Under the pieces are notes generated by a model. It was not told the DNA's origin. It did no database searches and saw only the letters and a program-made list of their open reading frames with translations. This document shows positions 1 through 9,391 of a stretch of 64,000 nucleotides of DNA, one piece after another; within the stretch, counting starts at the first letter, position 1; each line of letters starts with the position of its first letter. The translations under genes and the position numbers were made by a program. This stretch comes from JAGRKR01 sp041397725 (GTDB lineage: Bacteria; Pseudomonadota; Alphaproteobacteria; Rhizobiales; Hyphomicrobiaceae), in NCBI GenBank assembly GCA_041397725.1, contig JAWKVZ010000001.1, positions 992,001-1,056,000 on the forward strand, written 5' to 3'.

Positions 1-331
1 AGGTCATGTTGTTCGCCGGCACGAGCGCCGTGCGGCCCATGTCGCTGACGGCATACTCCGCATAGCCACCGCTGCCGGAGCACATGACGCGGTCGCCGGC
101 CTTGACGCCCGTCACTTCGCTGCCGACGGCAACCACCTCGCCGGCCCACTCCAGCCCGATGATGGTGCCGGGACCACCCTGTGAGCCGTGCTTGCGCCCC
201 GACAGTACGATGAGGTCGGCGCGGTTGAGCCCGGCGGCCCGGACACGCACGAGCACCTGCGCCGGGCCGGGCTTCGGCTCCGGCACGTCCTTGATCTCCA
301 GTCCATTCTCCGTGACGACGGCGGCCTTCAT
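1..331 (-). CDS. Zinc-independent MDR oxidoreductase (NADPH:quinone reductase type), 3' end cut off
   Basis: Only the first 110 codons lie in the window; the gene continues beyond position 1. The N-terminus has the GroES-like fold pattern of medium-chain dehydrogenases/reductases: a KPGPAQVLVRV strand, AAGLNRADL, then GLEWAGEVVAVGSEVTGVK and GDRVM. AAGLNRAD in place of the zinc-binding CGxxxxD block points to the quinone oxidoreductase branch, NAD(P)H-dependent reductases of quinones or enoyl/enone substrates. The start ATG at 331 follows a strong GGAGGAG. It is divergent from the amidase at 484. The cofactor-binding domain is not visible, so the substrate cannot be refined. Confidence 0.85.
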   Translation of the reverse strand, partial: MKAAVVTENGLEIKDVPEPKPGPAQVLVRVRAAGLNRADLIVLSGRKHGSQGGPGTIIGLEWAGEVVAVGSEVTGVKAGDRVMCSGSGGYAEYAVSDMGRTALVPANNMT

Positions 332-422
332 CGGATGTCTCCTCCCTGCTGTCCCGTGTTGGTCCCGGCGTCGTCGCACAGGCGCCCGGCGGTCGCCCCG
401 ATCTCGCCGCCTCGCGGCCGAA

Positions 423-451
423 ATGCTCCGTTAATCGTTAGCGAGGAGCAT
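423..451. promoter_or_regulatory. Inverted repeat in the divergent intergenic region
   Basis: ATGCTCC (423-429) and GGAGCAT (445-451) form perfect 7-bp arms around a 15-nt spacer. The repeat lies between the divergent oxidoreductase and zinc-amidase genes, about 30 nt before the amidase start. It could be an operator or a small leader hairpin; nothing else supports either reading. Confidence 0.25.
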
Positions 452-483
452 CGCCCGGCAAGCCAACCCGCCAGGAGGACCGT

Positions 484-1146
484 GTGCATCGAGCGTGCCT
501 TATCGCCCTAGCCGCCGCAAGCCTCACGGCATGGACGAGCACTGCGGACGCCGTCTCGCGCGGGCCGCGGCGCGCGACTGTCGATACGGTCATCGTGCAC
601 ACCATCAGCGGACCCGACCACACCTGCCGCAAGGGACGCGTCGAATTCTCCGGCGCACCCGGCGACGCGGCGCGCTGGAAACGCTTCTTCGAGCGTCATC
701 CCTTCCTCAGCATCCATTACGTGATCGACCGCGAAGGACGCATCGCGGCGAGCGTACCGGAGTTGCAGATCGCCAACCATGCCCTCGACAACAACGACAC
801 CTCCGTCGGCATCGAGCTGGTGCACCAGGGCGACGGAGTCGAACCGTTTCCGAAGGCGCAGATCGACGCGCTGATCCGGCTCGTCCGGGACATCCGCAAG
901 CGCCACACGATCCCGCTCGAGAACGTCAAGGGACACAGCGACGTCGACACCCGCACCTTCCGCTGCGGCGGCCGCATCGAGAAGCGCAAGCAGGACCCCG
1001 GCGCCAACTTTCCCTGGCCTCAGGTGCGGGCAGCCCTTGCGGGACGCCGCCCGGTGGTGCCGGTCGCGCTGACCGACACGCCCGTCAAGGGGCGTGCCGG
1101 CGCCGGGCTCGGCCTGAAGCGCTCGCTGTCGGCGCCTCTACGCTGA
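484..1146 (+). CDS. Secreted N-acetylmuramoyl-L-alanine amidase (Amidase_2 fold)
   Basis: A 220-residue zinc amidase expected to cleave the bond between N-acetylmuramic acid and the peptide stem. Residues 1-23 form a signal peptide ending TADA, so it acts outside the cytoplasm. The Amidase_2/PGRP pattern is visible: VIVHTISG supplies zinc ligand H39, HYVIDREG follows, GIELVHQG is the central strand, GHSDVDT supplies H151 and KQDPG supplies D171. C48 and C161 could pair in the periplasm. The GTG start at 484 follows AGGAGG at 473-478. The basic tail after about residue 190 is not part of the domain. A second, signal-less member of the family is encoded at 19441. Confidence 0.85.
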   Translation: MHRACLIALAAASLTAWTSTADAVSRGPRRATVDTVIVHTISGPDHTCRKGRVEFSGAPGDAARWKRFFERHPFLSIHYVIDREGRIAASVPELQIANHALDNNDTSVGIELVHQGDGVEPFPKAQIDALIRLVRDIRKRHTIPLENVKGHSDVDTRTFRCGGRIEKRKQDPGANFPWPQVRAALAGRRPVVPVALTDTPVKGRAGAGLGLKRSLSAPLR

Positions 1147-1197
1147 TCTCGCCGGCGTACGCGTGACACCAAGGGTCCCGATCCGCCCTGGCTGGCC

Positions 1198-2040
1198 TCA
1201 GTTGGCCATGAAGATCGGCAGCTCCGTTGCCCACAGCAGATGGCTGGTGGCGCCGCCGAAGATCATCTGGCGGATGCGGCTCTGCGTGTACGCGCCCTTG
1301 ACGATGAGATCCGCACCGAGCTCCGCGGCATTGGCGAGGATGGCCTGGCCCGTGCTCGCACCGTCGCTCGACTTGGTCAGCTCGTTGGCGGCGATGCCGT
1401 TGACCGTCAGCATGTCGGCCAGCTCGCGGCCGGTCGGTCCCGGCACGATGCCGCCCTCGATCGTGAGCACCGTCACCTGCTTCGCCTTGGCGAGTATGGG
1501 CATGGCGAGCGCAACCGTACGCGCGGTCTCGCTGCTCTGATTCCAGGCGATGACCACATTGTCGCCGAGCGATGTCGGCGGCTGCGGCGGTGCGATCAGG
1601 ATGGGCCGGCCACTCTCGAAGAGCGCGGCTTCCAGCGTGCTCATGCGCGGGCTGGCGCTGGTCGAGCTCGGCCGGCCGACGACCGTGATGTCGAACACGC
1701 GCCCGCGGCTCGCGACGAAGCTGTCGGCCACCGGCTCGCCCTCGCTCCAGCCGTAGGAGAGCCCCTTGCGCGGGGTGCCGGCGGCGGCAATGCCGCGCTC
1801 CTTCATGAAACTCTCGAACGCCGCGCGTGTCTTGTTGGCGAGTTCGGCATCCTGCCAGGTGTCGCGGGGGATGGCGGCGGCGCCCATGGGATCGACCGCG
1901 ACGAAGCTGGCGAACGACGGCCAGGCTGCCAGCCCCTCCATGTAGCTGTCGAAGCGACGCGCGAAGAGCTCCGCCGTCGCCAGGATCGAACCGAACATCT
2001 CGTGCTGCTCGGACGGAATGAGAATTGTCTTCATGGTCAT
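1198..2040 (-). CDS. Tandem-domain universal stress protein (UspA family)
   Basis: A 280-residue cytoplasmic protein with two Usp halves. The first begins MKTILIPSEQ and is divergent. The second begins near residue 140 with DNVVIAWNQSSETARTVALA and ends with a nucleotide-binding-loop-like GAYTQSRIRQMIFGGATSHL, which resembles the GxxG(9x)G(S/T) loop of ATP-binding Usp proteins. Such proteins are induced by stress and growth arrest; the partner is unknown. The ATG at 2040 has GGGAG eight bases upstream; an in-frame ATG at 2034 is the alternative. It is convergent with the amidase at 484 and stands alone. Confidence 0.85.
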   Translation of the reverse strand: MTMKTILIPSEQHEMFGSILATAELFARRFDSYMEGLAAWPSFASFVAVDPMGAAAIPRDTWQDAELANKTRAAFESFMKERGIAAAGTPRKGLSYGWSEGEPVADSFVASRGRVFDITVVGRPSSTSASPRMSTLEAALFESGRPILIAPPQPPTSLGDNVVIAWNQSSETARTVALAMPILAKAKQVTVLTIEGGIVPGPTGRELADMLTVNGIAANELTKSSDGASTGQAILANAAELGADLIVKGAYTQSRIRQMIFGGATSHLLWATELPIFMAN

Positions 2041-2198
2041 TTGAGCGGCTCCCGCTTCTTATTTCACCGAGAGCGCCCGCACCCTCTAGTCATGGACGCC
2101 CTCTCGACTCGACCTTGACCATCAGTGTGACAGATGGCCGCGGGCCGGCGCAAGCACGTCCCGCGGACATCGGTTAGCGGCGTCTCCGGGCGAACGGC

Positions 2199-2546
2199 CT
2201 ATTTGGCGGCGACGACGGCGATCTCGACGAGCATGCGGGGGTCGGCGAGCTTGGCCTCGACGCAGGCGCGCGCCGGCAGGTTCTGGCCCCCGGTCCAGGC
2301 GATCCACGACTCGTTCATCGCGTCGCGATTGCGGATGTCGGTCACCCAGATCGTGGCGGAGACGAGCTTGCTCTTGTCGGTGCCGCACTTTGCGAGCAGC
2401 CGGTCGATTTCGGCGAGGATCTGCCGGGTCTGCCCTTTGGCGTCCTCACTGATGTTGTCGGCGACGATCCCCGAGGTGAATACGAGGCCTCCGGCGTCGA
2501 CCACCTTGTTGTAGATCTTCGAAGCCTCGTGACGCACAACTGCCAT
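2199..2546 (-). CDS. RidA/YjgF/UK114 family protein
   Basis: A 115-residue small trimer-forming protein of the Rid superfamily, whose best-known members hydrolyse reactive enamine/imine intermediates released by PLP enzymes. Family features are the TSGIVADN strand after the start, QTRQILAEIDRLLAKCGTDKSKLVSATIWVTDI in the middle, and PARACVEA followed by MLVEIAVVAAK at the end. PARACVEA supplies the conserved arginine of the catalytic pocket. The longest frame begins 72 bases earlier, but the ATG at 2546 has GGGAGGA at good spacing and gives the family length. Its substrate is not evident from neighbours. Confidence 0.88.
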   Translation of the reverse strand: MAVVRHEASKIYNKVVDAGGLVFTSGIVADNISEDAKGQTRQILAEIDRLLAKCGTDKSKLVSATIWVTDIRNRDAMNESWIAWTGGQNLPARACVEAKLADPRMLVEIAVVAAK

Positions 2547-2603
2547 GACGTCCTCCCTGCTGGCTGGCGCATGGGCCGGCTCCCTGCGGCGCGGCCCTGA
2601 CGC

Positions 2604-2612
2604 TCTATAGCA
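2604..2612 (-). promoter_or_regulatory. Possible extended -10 promoter for the RidA gene
   Basis: On the minus strand the sequence reads TGCTATAGA: a TG extension and a TATAGA -10. It would start transcription about 50 nt upstream of the RidA start codon. No good -35 was found at the usual distance. Confidence 0.35.
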
Positions 2613-2636
2613 TGGCACCGGGCCTGCCGCGCCTGC

Positions 2637-4010
2637 TCACGTGCCCTTGCCGGCGGCGCCCGCCGTCACGACGACGAGATCGATCGGAGCGGAGAGCCCG
2701 GCCACGGCGCGGCCCCGGCGCTGCTCGCGCTCGGGCGCGGGACGGTAGCCCTGCCGCTCGGCCGCGGCCAGCAGCGCCGCCGTCGTCAACGCTCTGGTCC
2801 CCTCAACCTTGTTGTGCTTCTCGAGCTTCGCAGCCAGGTTCACGGCCTCGCCGATGACGGTGTACTCCAGCCGCTCGGCGGTGCCGAGCGTGGCGAACAC
2901 GACCGTGCCGCCGGCTGCCGCGCCATTGACGTCGAGCGGCGCGCCGCCGTTTCGCCGGGCAGTCACCCCCCGCCAGAGCTCGGCTTCCGCCATGATGGCG
3001 TCGAGTGCGGTCAGCGCATCGGCCGCAGCCGTCGGCGAGGGCTCGACCGCACCGAACGTCGCCATGATGCCGTCGCCCAGGAACTTGTCGACCACGCCGT
3101 TGTGGCGCTCGATGAGCGGCACGATGCGCGCGTGCAGGCTGGTCAGCATCGCCACGACGGCATCGGGCCGCACCTGCGTCGAGAAGCGCGTGAAGCCGCG
3201 AATGTCCAGCATGACGATGGCGGCCTCGCGCTCGGCGACCTGTCCGGCCTCGAGCACCGTATCGGCTCGCGTGATGACGTCGGCGACGCCGCCCGACAGG
3301 AAGCGGCGGATCTCGCGCACCGCCGCCTCCTCGCTGACGGCCGTGACGAGCATCTGGCGTGCGCGCCAGACGGCGATCGTGAGGACGGCCGTGACCATCA
3401 GGATGGTGAAGACCTTGTCGAACTCGGCGCCGGCCAGAATGTGATTGCCGTTGATGTAGGCCGCGAAATTGCGCGTCAGCGCATCAGGACCGCTCGCCAG
3501 CACGACCAGCGCGAACAGCGCCAGCCAGCCGGCCGCCGCGGCGAGCCCGGCCGTCAGCACGTAGCGCGGATCGAAGCGCAGAGCGCGCAGCGCAATGAAC
3601 ACGAACATGTAGATGAAGGTCGGCACCTTCAGCGAGAACGCCGCCGGCTGGCCGTATTGACCGTGAAACGACCAGATCAGCGCCAGCAGCAAGAAGGTAT
3701 CGACCAGGATGGAGAGAATGACGATGCTGCCGGGCAGGCGGCCGCGATAGGCGAGAATGAGCCTGGCCAGCGTGAACAGGAAGTAGAGGCCCAGCGCCAG
3801 CGGCACGGGCTCGGCGAGCATGCGCTCGGGTGCATCGGTCGGACGCCGGGCGATGAAGTAGAGGACGGCGAAGACCAGGACCACGACGAGCTGCACCCAG
3901 CCGATGAGGCGCTCGCTGGCGAGTTCCTGCGCCTCGATCAGGGCGCGGACGCGCACAGGCAGGGTCCCGCTGGCACGTGTCCGGCCTCGGTCTCGTTGGC
4001 GGTCCTGCAT
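2637..4010 (-). CDS. Membrane-anchored class III adenylate/guanylate cyclase
   Basis: A 457-residue protein with about six hydrophobic helices (roughly residues 20-230) followed by a class III nucleotide cyclase domain (about 255-440). Catalytic landmarks are AIVMLDIRGFTRFS with the first metal-binding Asp, DKFLGDGIMATFG with the second, and RLEYTVIGEAVNLAAKLE with the transition-state Asn/Arg region. It should make a cyclic nucleotide at the inner face of the membrane; cAMP is the likely product, though substrate choice is not certain. The start at 4010 was chosen over 4058 because GGGAG precedes it. It stands divergent from trmFO. Confidence 0.88.
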   Translation of the reverse strand: MQDRQRDRGRTRASGTLPVRVRALIEAQELASERLIGWVQLVVVLVFAVLYFIARRPTDAPERMLAEPVPLALGLYFLFTLARLILAYRGRLPGSIVILSILVDTFLLLALIWSFHGQYGQPAAFSLKVPTFIYMFVFIALRALRFDPRYVLTAGLAAAAGWLALFALVVLASGPDALTRNFAAYINGNHILAGAEFDKVFTILMVTAVLTIAVWRARQMLVTAVSEEAAVREIRRFLSGGVADVITRADTVLEAGQVAEREAAIVMLDIRGFTRFSTQVRPDAVVAMLTSLHARIVPLIERHNGVVDKFLGDGIMATFGAVEPSPTAAADALTALDAIMAEAELWRGVTARRNGGAPLDVNGAAAGGTVVFATLGTAERLEYTVIGEAVNLAAKLEKHNKVEGTRALTTAALLAAAERQGYRPAPEREQRRGRAVAGLSAPIDLVVVTAGAAGKGT

Positions 4011-4134
4011 CGGCACGTCTCCCTGCTGCACGCTCTCGCACCTCGTGCTGGACTGCACTTCGCACTGCCGCGCCCGCCCCTCAAGAGCCTTCTGCCCGTC
4101 TCACCCATCCGTGACCGGCCGTGCGGACGATGTG

Positions 4135-4163
4135 TTGAGTGCTTCGGCCTTTTCTTCTAGCCT
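4135..4163 (+). promoter_or_regulatory. Possible promoter of trmFO
   Basis: TTGAGT (4135-4140), a 17-base spacer and TAGCCT (4158-4163) precede the trmFO start at 4171. The -10 is weak. If real, the transcript would start almost at the ATG, in keeping with the lack of a Shine-Dalgarno sequence there. Confidence 0.25.
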
Positions 4164-4170
4164 CCGCGCC

Positions 4171-5598
4171 ATGATCACCCTCGACCCCATTCACGTCGTC
4201 GGAGGCGGGCTCGCCGGCAGCGAGGCAGCCTGGCAGATCGCCTGTCAGGGCGTGCCCTGCGTGCTGCACGAAATGCGCCCGTCACGGATGACAGACGCGC
4301 ACAAGACGGACGGTCTGGCGGAGCTGGTCTGCTCCAACTCGCTGCGCTCGGACGAGTGGCGCACGAACGCCGTCGGCCTGCTCCACGAGGAAATGCGCCG
4401 TTGCGGCTCGCTCGTCATGGCCGCCGCCGATCTGCGCAAGCTGCCGGCGGGGGGCGCGCTCGCGGTCGACCGCGACCAGTTCTCGGACGAGGTGACCAGA
4501 CGCATCCACGCCCATCCGCTCATCACCCTCGAGCGGGGCGAAGTGGCCGGCCTGCCCCCGGCGACCTGGAGCAGCGTGATCGTCGCCACGGGACCGCTCA
4601 CCTCGCCGGCGCTGGCGGACGCCATCATAGCCAGGACCGGCGCCAGTGCGCTGGCGTTCTTCGATGCCATCGCGCCCGTCGTGCACCGCCACTCGATCGA
4701 CATGAGCATCGCCTGGATGCAGTCGCGCTACGACAAGTCCGGGCCAGGCGGCACCGGGGCCGACTACGTGAATTGCCCGCTCGACAAGGACACCTACGAC
4801 GCCTTCATCGACGCGCTGCTGGCCGGCCAGACCGCCGACTTCAAGGACTGGGAGGCCGCCACGCCCTATTTCGACGGCTGCCTGCCGATCGAGGTCATGG
4901 CCGAGCGCGGGCGGGAGACGCTGAGGTTCGGCCCCATGAAACCCGTTGGGCTCGCCGACCCGCACAAGGGCGGCAGCCGCCCCTACGCCGTCGTGCAACT
5001 GCGCCAGGACAACGCTCTCGGCACGCTCTGGAACATGGTCGGCTTCCAGACGAAGCTGAAGCACGGCGAGCAGACGCGCATCTTCCGGATGATCCCCGGC
5101 CTTGCCGACGCCGAGTTTGCGCGTCTCGGCGGGCTGCATCGCAACACGTTCCTCGACAGCCCGCGCCTGCTCGACCAGCGCCTGCGGCTGAAGGTCGAGC
5201 CGCGCCTGCGCTTCGCCGGCCAGATCACCGGCTGCGAGGGCTACGTGGAGTCGGCGGCGGTGGGCCTCGTCGCCGGTCGCCTCGCCGCCGCCGAGCGCCT
5301 CGGACGGGAGATGGAGCTGCCGCCTGCGACGACCGCCCTCGGCGCGCTCATCGGCCATATCACCGGGGGGCACCTGACCGACGACGCCGCCAGCCGGCGC
5401 AGCTTCCAGCCGATGAACATCAATTTCGGCCTCTTCCCCGCCATCGAGGCCCCGACGCACGCGCCCGACGGCAGGCGGCTCAAAGGCAAGGAGCGCGGCG
5501 TAGCACGCAAGCAGGCCATGGCGGAGCGCGCCCTGACGGAGCTGGAGCGCTGGCTGGCCGCCATCGGCCCTGCGCTTACTCCTCGCGCGGCAGAATGA
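4171..5598 (+). CDS. trmFO: Methylenetetrahydrofolate--tRNA-(uracil-5-)-methyltransferase TrmFO
   Basis: A 475-residue FAD- and folate-dependent enzyme that makes ribothymidine at position 54 of the tRNA T-loop. Visible signatures are the N-terminal dinucleotide-binding loop VVGGGLAGSEAAWQ, LHEMRP, ELVCSNSLRSDE, GGALAVDRDQFS, VIVATGPLT, and the C-terminal GQITGCEGYVESAAVGL with GGHLT and QPMNINFGLFP, all typical of TrmFO (formerly Gid). Length matches the family. The ATG at 4171 follows no Shine-Dalgarno sequence, while the frame is open far upstream; the family's N-terminus fixes this start. Its 3' end overlaps the convergent gene by 23 bases. Confidence 0.96.
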   Translation: MITLDPIHVVGGGLAGSEAAWQIACQGVPCVLHEMRPSRMTDAHKTDGLAELVCSNSLRSDEWRTNAVGLLHEEMRRCGSLVMAAADLRKLPAGGALAVDRDQFSDEVTRRIHAHPLITLERGEVAGLPPATWSSVIVATGPLTSPALADAIIARTGASALAFFDAIAPVVHRHSIDMSIAWMQSRYDKSGPGGTGADYVNCPLDKDTYDAFIDALLAGQTADFKDWEAATPYFDGCLPIEVMAERGRETLRFGPMKPVGLADPHKGGSRPYAVVQLRQDNALGTLWNMVGFQTKLKHGEQTRIFRMIPGLADAEFARLGGLHRNTFLDSPRLLDQRLRLKVEPRLRFAGQITGCEGYVESAAVGLVAGRLAAAERLGREMELPPATTALGALIGHITGGHLTDDAASRRSFQPMNINFGLFPAIEAPTHAPDGRRLKGKERGVARKQAMAERALTELERWLAAIGPALTPRAAE

Positions 5599-7402
5599 TC
5601 CAGCCGAACAGCGAGGTGTAGAGGGTGTTGCGCTCGCTGCCGGCCTGCGCCTGCAATGAGGTCAGCACGAGGCGGGCGGCGAGATCGCCGGAGTCCGGCG
5701 TGAAGATGCGGGGTGGCTGCGCGCCGCTCGGCTGCGAGCGCCCCTTGGCGAACCACGAGAACGTGTGAGCGATCCGATCGAGCACGAACACGGCGCGTCG
5801 GCCGCGCGCGTCCTCGAGCACGAGACGGGTCGGCTCGAGCGTCACGGACAGGACGCTGCCGCGAGCACCGCGCACGGTCGCGCTGTCCCGGCCGCCGTCG
5901 GCGGAGAGCTGCAGGCCGAGGGGGCCAACGAGCTGGCCGTCGACCACGCCGAGATGCGCCGGCCGCGTGGCATAGAAGACGACGATGTGAGCCTCGCCGC
6001 CCCGCGCGTCGCGCGACAACGCTCCGAGCTCGGCCAGCACGGCCGCGAGCGCTGCGCGATCCGGCCGGGCGCCCTGCTGACTGCCTGCTGCCGGCGCGCC
6101 GGCGTGCGGCCACCACCGCAGGATCTGATCCGTCTCCTGGCGCGCGATCAGAAACGCGGCGATGGCGCGAGCGCGCCGCGCCTCTTCCGCCGTCAGCCGC
6201 CGCACCAGCTCCGGCTGGGGCGGCTGGGGTGCTCCGCGCGTCAGCAGCGCGACGAAATGGCGTGCCTGACTGGTGGCGACGGCGCTCCGCAGGCTCAGCG
6301 GGCCGACAGCCGCCAGAAACAGCAGGACGGCCAGCGTGACCGACAGCAGACGCGGATCACGCCAGCCCCGCGGCATCCACAGGACCGCGACAACGAGCGC
6401 CCACAGTCCGACCAGACCGCCGAGATAGCGCGGCTCCGTGACGCCGTAGGCGCGCACCTTCAGCCAGACCGCGGCCAGCAGCAGCGCCGCCGGCGCGATC
6501 GAGAGCACGCCCCACCAGCGTCGGAAGATGCGGACGAGCCCGCCCGCCGCTTCGTCGGCGTTGGCGGCAAGCGCCAAGGTCGCCAGTCCCAGCACGAGCT
6601 GCGCCATCGCGACGGCGCCGAGGCGGACGGACGGCGCCGTGCCGGTCAGCAGGAGCCACAGGCAGGCCACGTGCAGAAGCGCGGCGCCGGCGAGGCTCAG
6701 CGGCACCAGCACACTCCGCACCACCTGCTCGACGGCCGCGGAGGCGGCCGAGGGCGAGGCCGCGCGGCCCGGACGCGCATCGGGTAGCGTCGCGAGCAGC
6801 AGCGCGGGCACGCCGAGGCCGGCGGCGAAGCTCCACAGCATGGCCACGAGGCGGGCGGCGGGATGCAGCTCGGAGGTCGGCTCGAGCATCGCCAGGACGA
6901 TCATCAGACCGAGCGCGAGCAGCGTACCGCAGGCGAACGCGAGCACGACGCTGCGCCAGATGCGGCAGCTCGACAGCCAGAACGCCTGGTCGTCGCGCGG
7001 ACGGCCGAGATGCCCAACGACACCCAGTGCGACGATCAGGGAGGCGAGCAGGAGCCCCCGCGAGACGGCCAGCGCCTGCTCGCCGACGTGCAGCACGACC
7101 AGCGCCGCGATGCCCGCGAGGGCTGCCGTCGAGCGCTCGTGCGCGGGAAACTCGTAGGCCTCGGCCGCAAGATCGACGAGCAGCGACCAGAGGAAGCACA
7201 GCGCCACGGTGGCCTGCCAGCCGGAGACCATCCACGAGCCGCGCGCGCCGACGAACCAGGGCTCGAGGATGCCGCAGACACCGACCGCCACGGCCAGCGC
7301 GGCGGGGAGCGGGAAGCGTTGCAGCACGCGGCGCAGAAGCGGCAGGGCGTCGAGCGCGCCCGCTCGCATCCGGCTCCGGCGCTCGCCTTGCCGCAGGCTC
7401 AC
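5576..7402 (-). CDS. DUF4153-like polytopic membrane protein
   Basis: A 608-residue protein whose first about 370 residues are a run of roughly a dozen hydrophobic helices and whose remainder is soluble. The arrangement and the helix-rich N-terminus resemble DUF4153 proteins, whose biochemical role is unknown. The C-terminal part (about 380-600) includes HIVVFYATRPAHLGVVDGQLVG and an LSVTLEPTRLVLEDARGRRAVFV beta-rich stretch. The GTG start at 7402 is five bases after the stop of the upstream SGNH-hydrolase gene and has GGGGGA ahead of it, so the two are probably cotranscribed. The 3' end overlaps trmFO in convergent orientation. Confidence 0.6.
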   Translation of the reverse strand: MSLRQGERRSRMRAGALDALPLLRRVLQRFPLPAALAVAVGVCGILEPWFVGARGSWMVSGWQATVALCFLWSLLVDLAAEAYEFPAHERSTAALAGIAALVVLHVGEQALAVSRGLLLASLIVALGVVGHLGRPRDDQAFWLSSCRIWRSVVLAFACGTLLALGLMIVLAMLEPTSELHPAARLVAMLWSFAAGLGVPALLLATLPDARPGRAASPSAASAAVEQVVRSVLVPLSLAGAALLHVACLWLLLTGTAPSVRLGAVAMAQLVLGLATLALAANADEAAGGLVRIFRRWWGVLSIAPAALLLAAVWLKVRAYGVTEPRYLGGLVGLWALVVAVLWMPRGWRDPRLLSVTLAVLLFLAAVGPLSLRSAVATSQARHFVALLTRGAPQPPQPELVRRLTAEEARRARAIAAFLIARQETDQILRWWPHAGAPAAGSQQGARPDRAALAAVLAELGALSRDARGGEAHIVVFYATRPAHLGVVDGQLVGPLGLQLSADGGRDSATVRGARGSVLSVTLEPTRLVLEDARGRRAVFVLDRIAHTFSWFAKGRSQPSGAQPPRIFTPDSGDLAARLVLTSLQAQAGSERNTLYTSLFGWIILPREE

Positions 7403-7406
7403 CTGC

Positions 7407-9335
7407 TCAATCCCCCTTGCTCTTGTACTTTGCGAGGACCTTGCGCGCCCTGATCAGGACGGCGTCGCCAATAGCCGCCTGGCCCTCCGCCGTCGGGTGG
7501 AAGGCCCCCGAATAGGTCGACGCCAGCACGAGCTGGAACCACGACAGGGTGTCTTGCTTCAGGATGCGTCGGATGAGTGATCCGCTGACGTGGAAATGGC
7601 CCGTGAGATAGGCATCGTTGGGCGTGCGATACCACCGCTCCCGGCTCGCATAGGGGCGGAAATCGGCGGGGTTGTAGGGAACCCAGGCGTCGGCGATCCG
7701 GCGGGGAAAGCGCAGATCGTCGGCGAGGCTGAAGGCATTGTCGACGAACCCGGCGCAGATGCTGTGGCCGGCGAACGCCTGGCGATGCGCGTCGATGAAG
7801 GTCCAGCCATGCAGCTTCGCCGTTTCCTTCATCGCCGCGTGGAGCATGTCCGCGACCTGCTCGCCCTCCCGCGCTTTCGCCTCGCTGAGCGAGAAGTCCG
7901 GCAGCACGGTCATGCCGGCCTGCCCGTCGGGGCACACCGACTTGCCGTCGCCGAGCAACGCCAGGCGCGGGTAGGCGGTGAGGATGACGCGATCGGATTC
8001 GTCCCAGGGCACGTGCAGGATGTTGTGCACGGCCCGCATCAGCGCCTTGTAGCGGTCGGCGAGCGCGACGATCTGCGGACGCGCCTGCTTGCGGCCATGC
8101 ACCTGCCCGAACCAGCCGCCGATGCGGCGCAGGGTGGAGGCATCGCTCAGGATGGCATTTGCCACCAGTCGCGAGAAGCCGACGTCGTTGCCGCCGATCG
8201 ACACGAGCACCAGATCGATGCGGCGGGCCTTCTTGCGATCGCACTTGTGCAGGGACAGATTCTGCAGCTCCGGCACCTTGCCCGAGAGGTGATAGGCTTC
8301 GGGAACCTCGACGAGCGGCGCCGTACCGCCGCACTGCGCCGTGGCCACGGAGGATATCTGCGACTTGTCCGGCGGCGTCGGCACCCATTCGTTGCCCTTG
8401 TAGCGGAGGAAGAGCCCGTTCGTGATCTCCGCGCCGGAGCAGGCGAAGCCGAGGAACGTCACGGCGCGATGCGGATTCTCGACCGCGAGCTGCAGCGCGA
8501 CGCGCAACTGATGCGAATAGAGCGAACGGTGGCAGGCCTGATCGTGCCAGAGTGCGCCCTGCGCCAGGAAGCCCTTGTCGCCGATCTTGCTCCAGGTGCC
8601 GATGCGCGTGGGATAGCCGAGCAGATCGCCGCGCTTGTTGCCGCGCGCGTAGTCGATGGCGCGGTCGCGCGAGAAGCGGATGGGCTGATCGGGATTGCCC
8701 TCGCCCGAGCCGAACGAGTCGCCGAGCCCGACGACCAGCAGGTCCTCGACGGTCATGACGGTCTCTGCCGCCTGGCTGCCGTCCACGAGCACGGAAACCG
8801 TGGCGCCGAGCGGGTAGGGAACGACGAGCTTGACCGGCTCGCGACAGTCTGCCGGCACGGCCGCCGGCTTGACCTTGCGCGAATGGCGCGGCGTCAACAG
8901 CCACACGCACTGCTTGCCCTGGATCTGGAGCCCCTCGATGCGGGCAATGACAACATGGCTCTTGGGATTGATGTAGTCCGCGGGGTCCGAGCACTGATAC
9001 CTGTTGCGCTTGGGGTTCCAGCACGTCCGCCCGAATACGGTGATGGCCCAGCCGTCGCGGTGGCGGGCGGAGAGCTGGCGCTCAGCGTTCAGGATCGGGG
9101 TGCGGCGCTCCGCCTGGGGCAGCGCTTCGAACGTCGCCCGGTGCATCTCGGTGTCGGCCGGCGAACGGAACAGGCGGAACGGGTTCTCCACCTTCCAGGT
9201 GATGACGGGCTCCGGGAAGGGAGCCGCCATCGCCGGGCCGGTCATGCCCGCGAGACAGAGCAGAAGTCCGAGAAGGGGCCACGCCCGCTTCCGGCAGGAT
9301 CGATCGAGGTGCTGACGGACAACCATGGTGGTCAC
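7407..9335 (-). CDS. Secreted SGNH/GDSL-type hydrolase
   Basis: A protein of about 642 residues with an N-terminal signal peptide (RAWPLLGLLLCLAGMTGPAMA) and an SGNH esterase fold. Block I is VVGLGDSFGSGEGNPD, with the nucleophile Ser near residue 207; block III is VLVSIGGNDVGFS; the catalytic His lies in FHPTAEGQAAIG near the C-terminus. An N-terminal about 180-residue region with several cysteines precedes the catalytic domain. It should hydrolyse an ester, lipid or acetylated glycan in the periplasm or outside; the substrate is unknown. GTG at 9335 sits five bases after GGAGG; the in-frame ATG at 9326 is an alternative. Confidence 0.8.
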   Translation of the reverse strand: MTTMVVRQHLDRSCRKRAWPLLGLLLCLAGMTGPAMAAPFPEPVITWKVENPFRLFRSPADTEMHRATFEALPQAERRTPILNAERQLSARHRDGWAITVFGRTCWNPKRNRYQCSDPADYINPKSHVVIARIEGLQIQGKQCVWLLTPRHSRKVKPAAVPADCREPVKLVVPYPLGATVSVLVDGSQAAETVMTVEDLLVVGLGDSFGSGEGNPDQPIRFSRDRAIDYARGNKRGDLLGYPTRIGTWSKIGDKGFLAQGALWHDQACHRSLYSHQLRVALQLAVENPHRAVTFLGFACSGAEITNGLFLRYKGNEWVPTPPDKSQISSVATAQCGGTAPLVEVPEAYHLSGKVPELQNLSLHKCDRKKARRIDLVLVSIGGNDVGFSRLVANAILSDASTLRRIGGWFGQVHGRKQARPQIVALADRYKALMRAVHNILHVPWDESDRVILTAYPRLALLGDGKSVCPDGQAGMTVLPDFSLSEAKAREGEQVADMLHAAMKETAKLHGWTFIDAHRQAFAGHSICAGFVDNAFSLADDLRFPRRIADAWVPYNPADFRPYASRERWYRTPNDAYLTGHFHVSGSLIRRILKQDTLSWFQLVLASTYSGAFHPTAEGQAAIGDAVLIRARKVLAKYKSKGD

Positions 9336-9391
9336 CTGCTCCTCCCTCTGGTGCAAAAAGCGACAACTGACCGGATGCGCTCCGGCTTTCC

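Noticed and set aside
2814..4160. A 448-codon plus-strand frame
   Set aside because: Antisense to the class III cyclase; composition is dominated by Arg, Gln, His and Asp.
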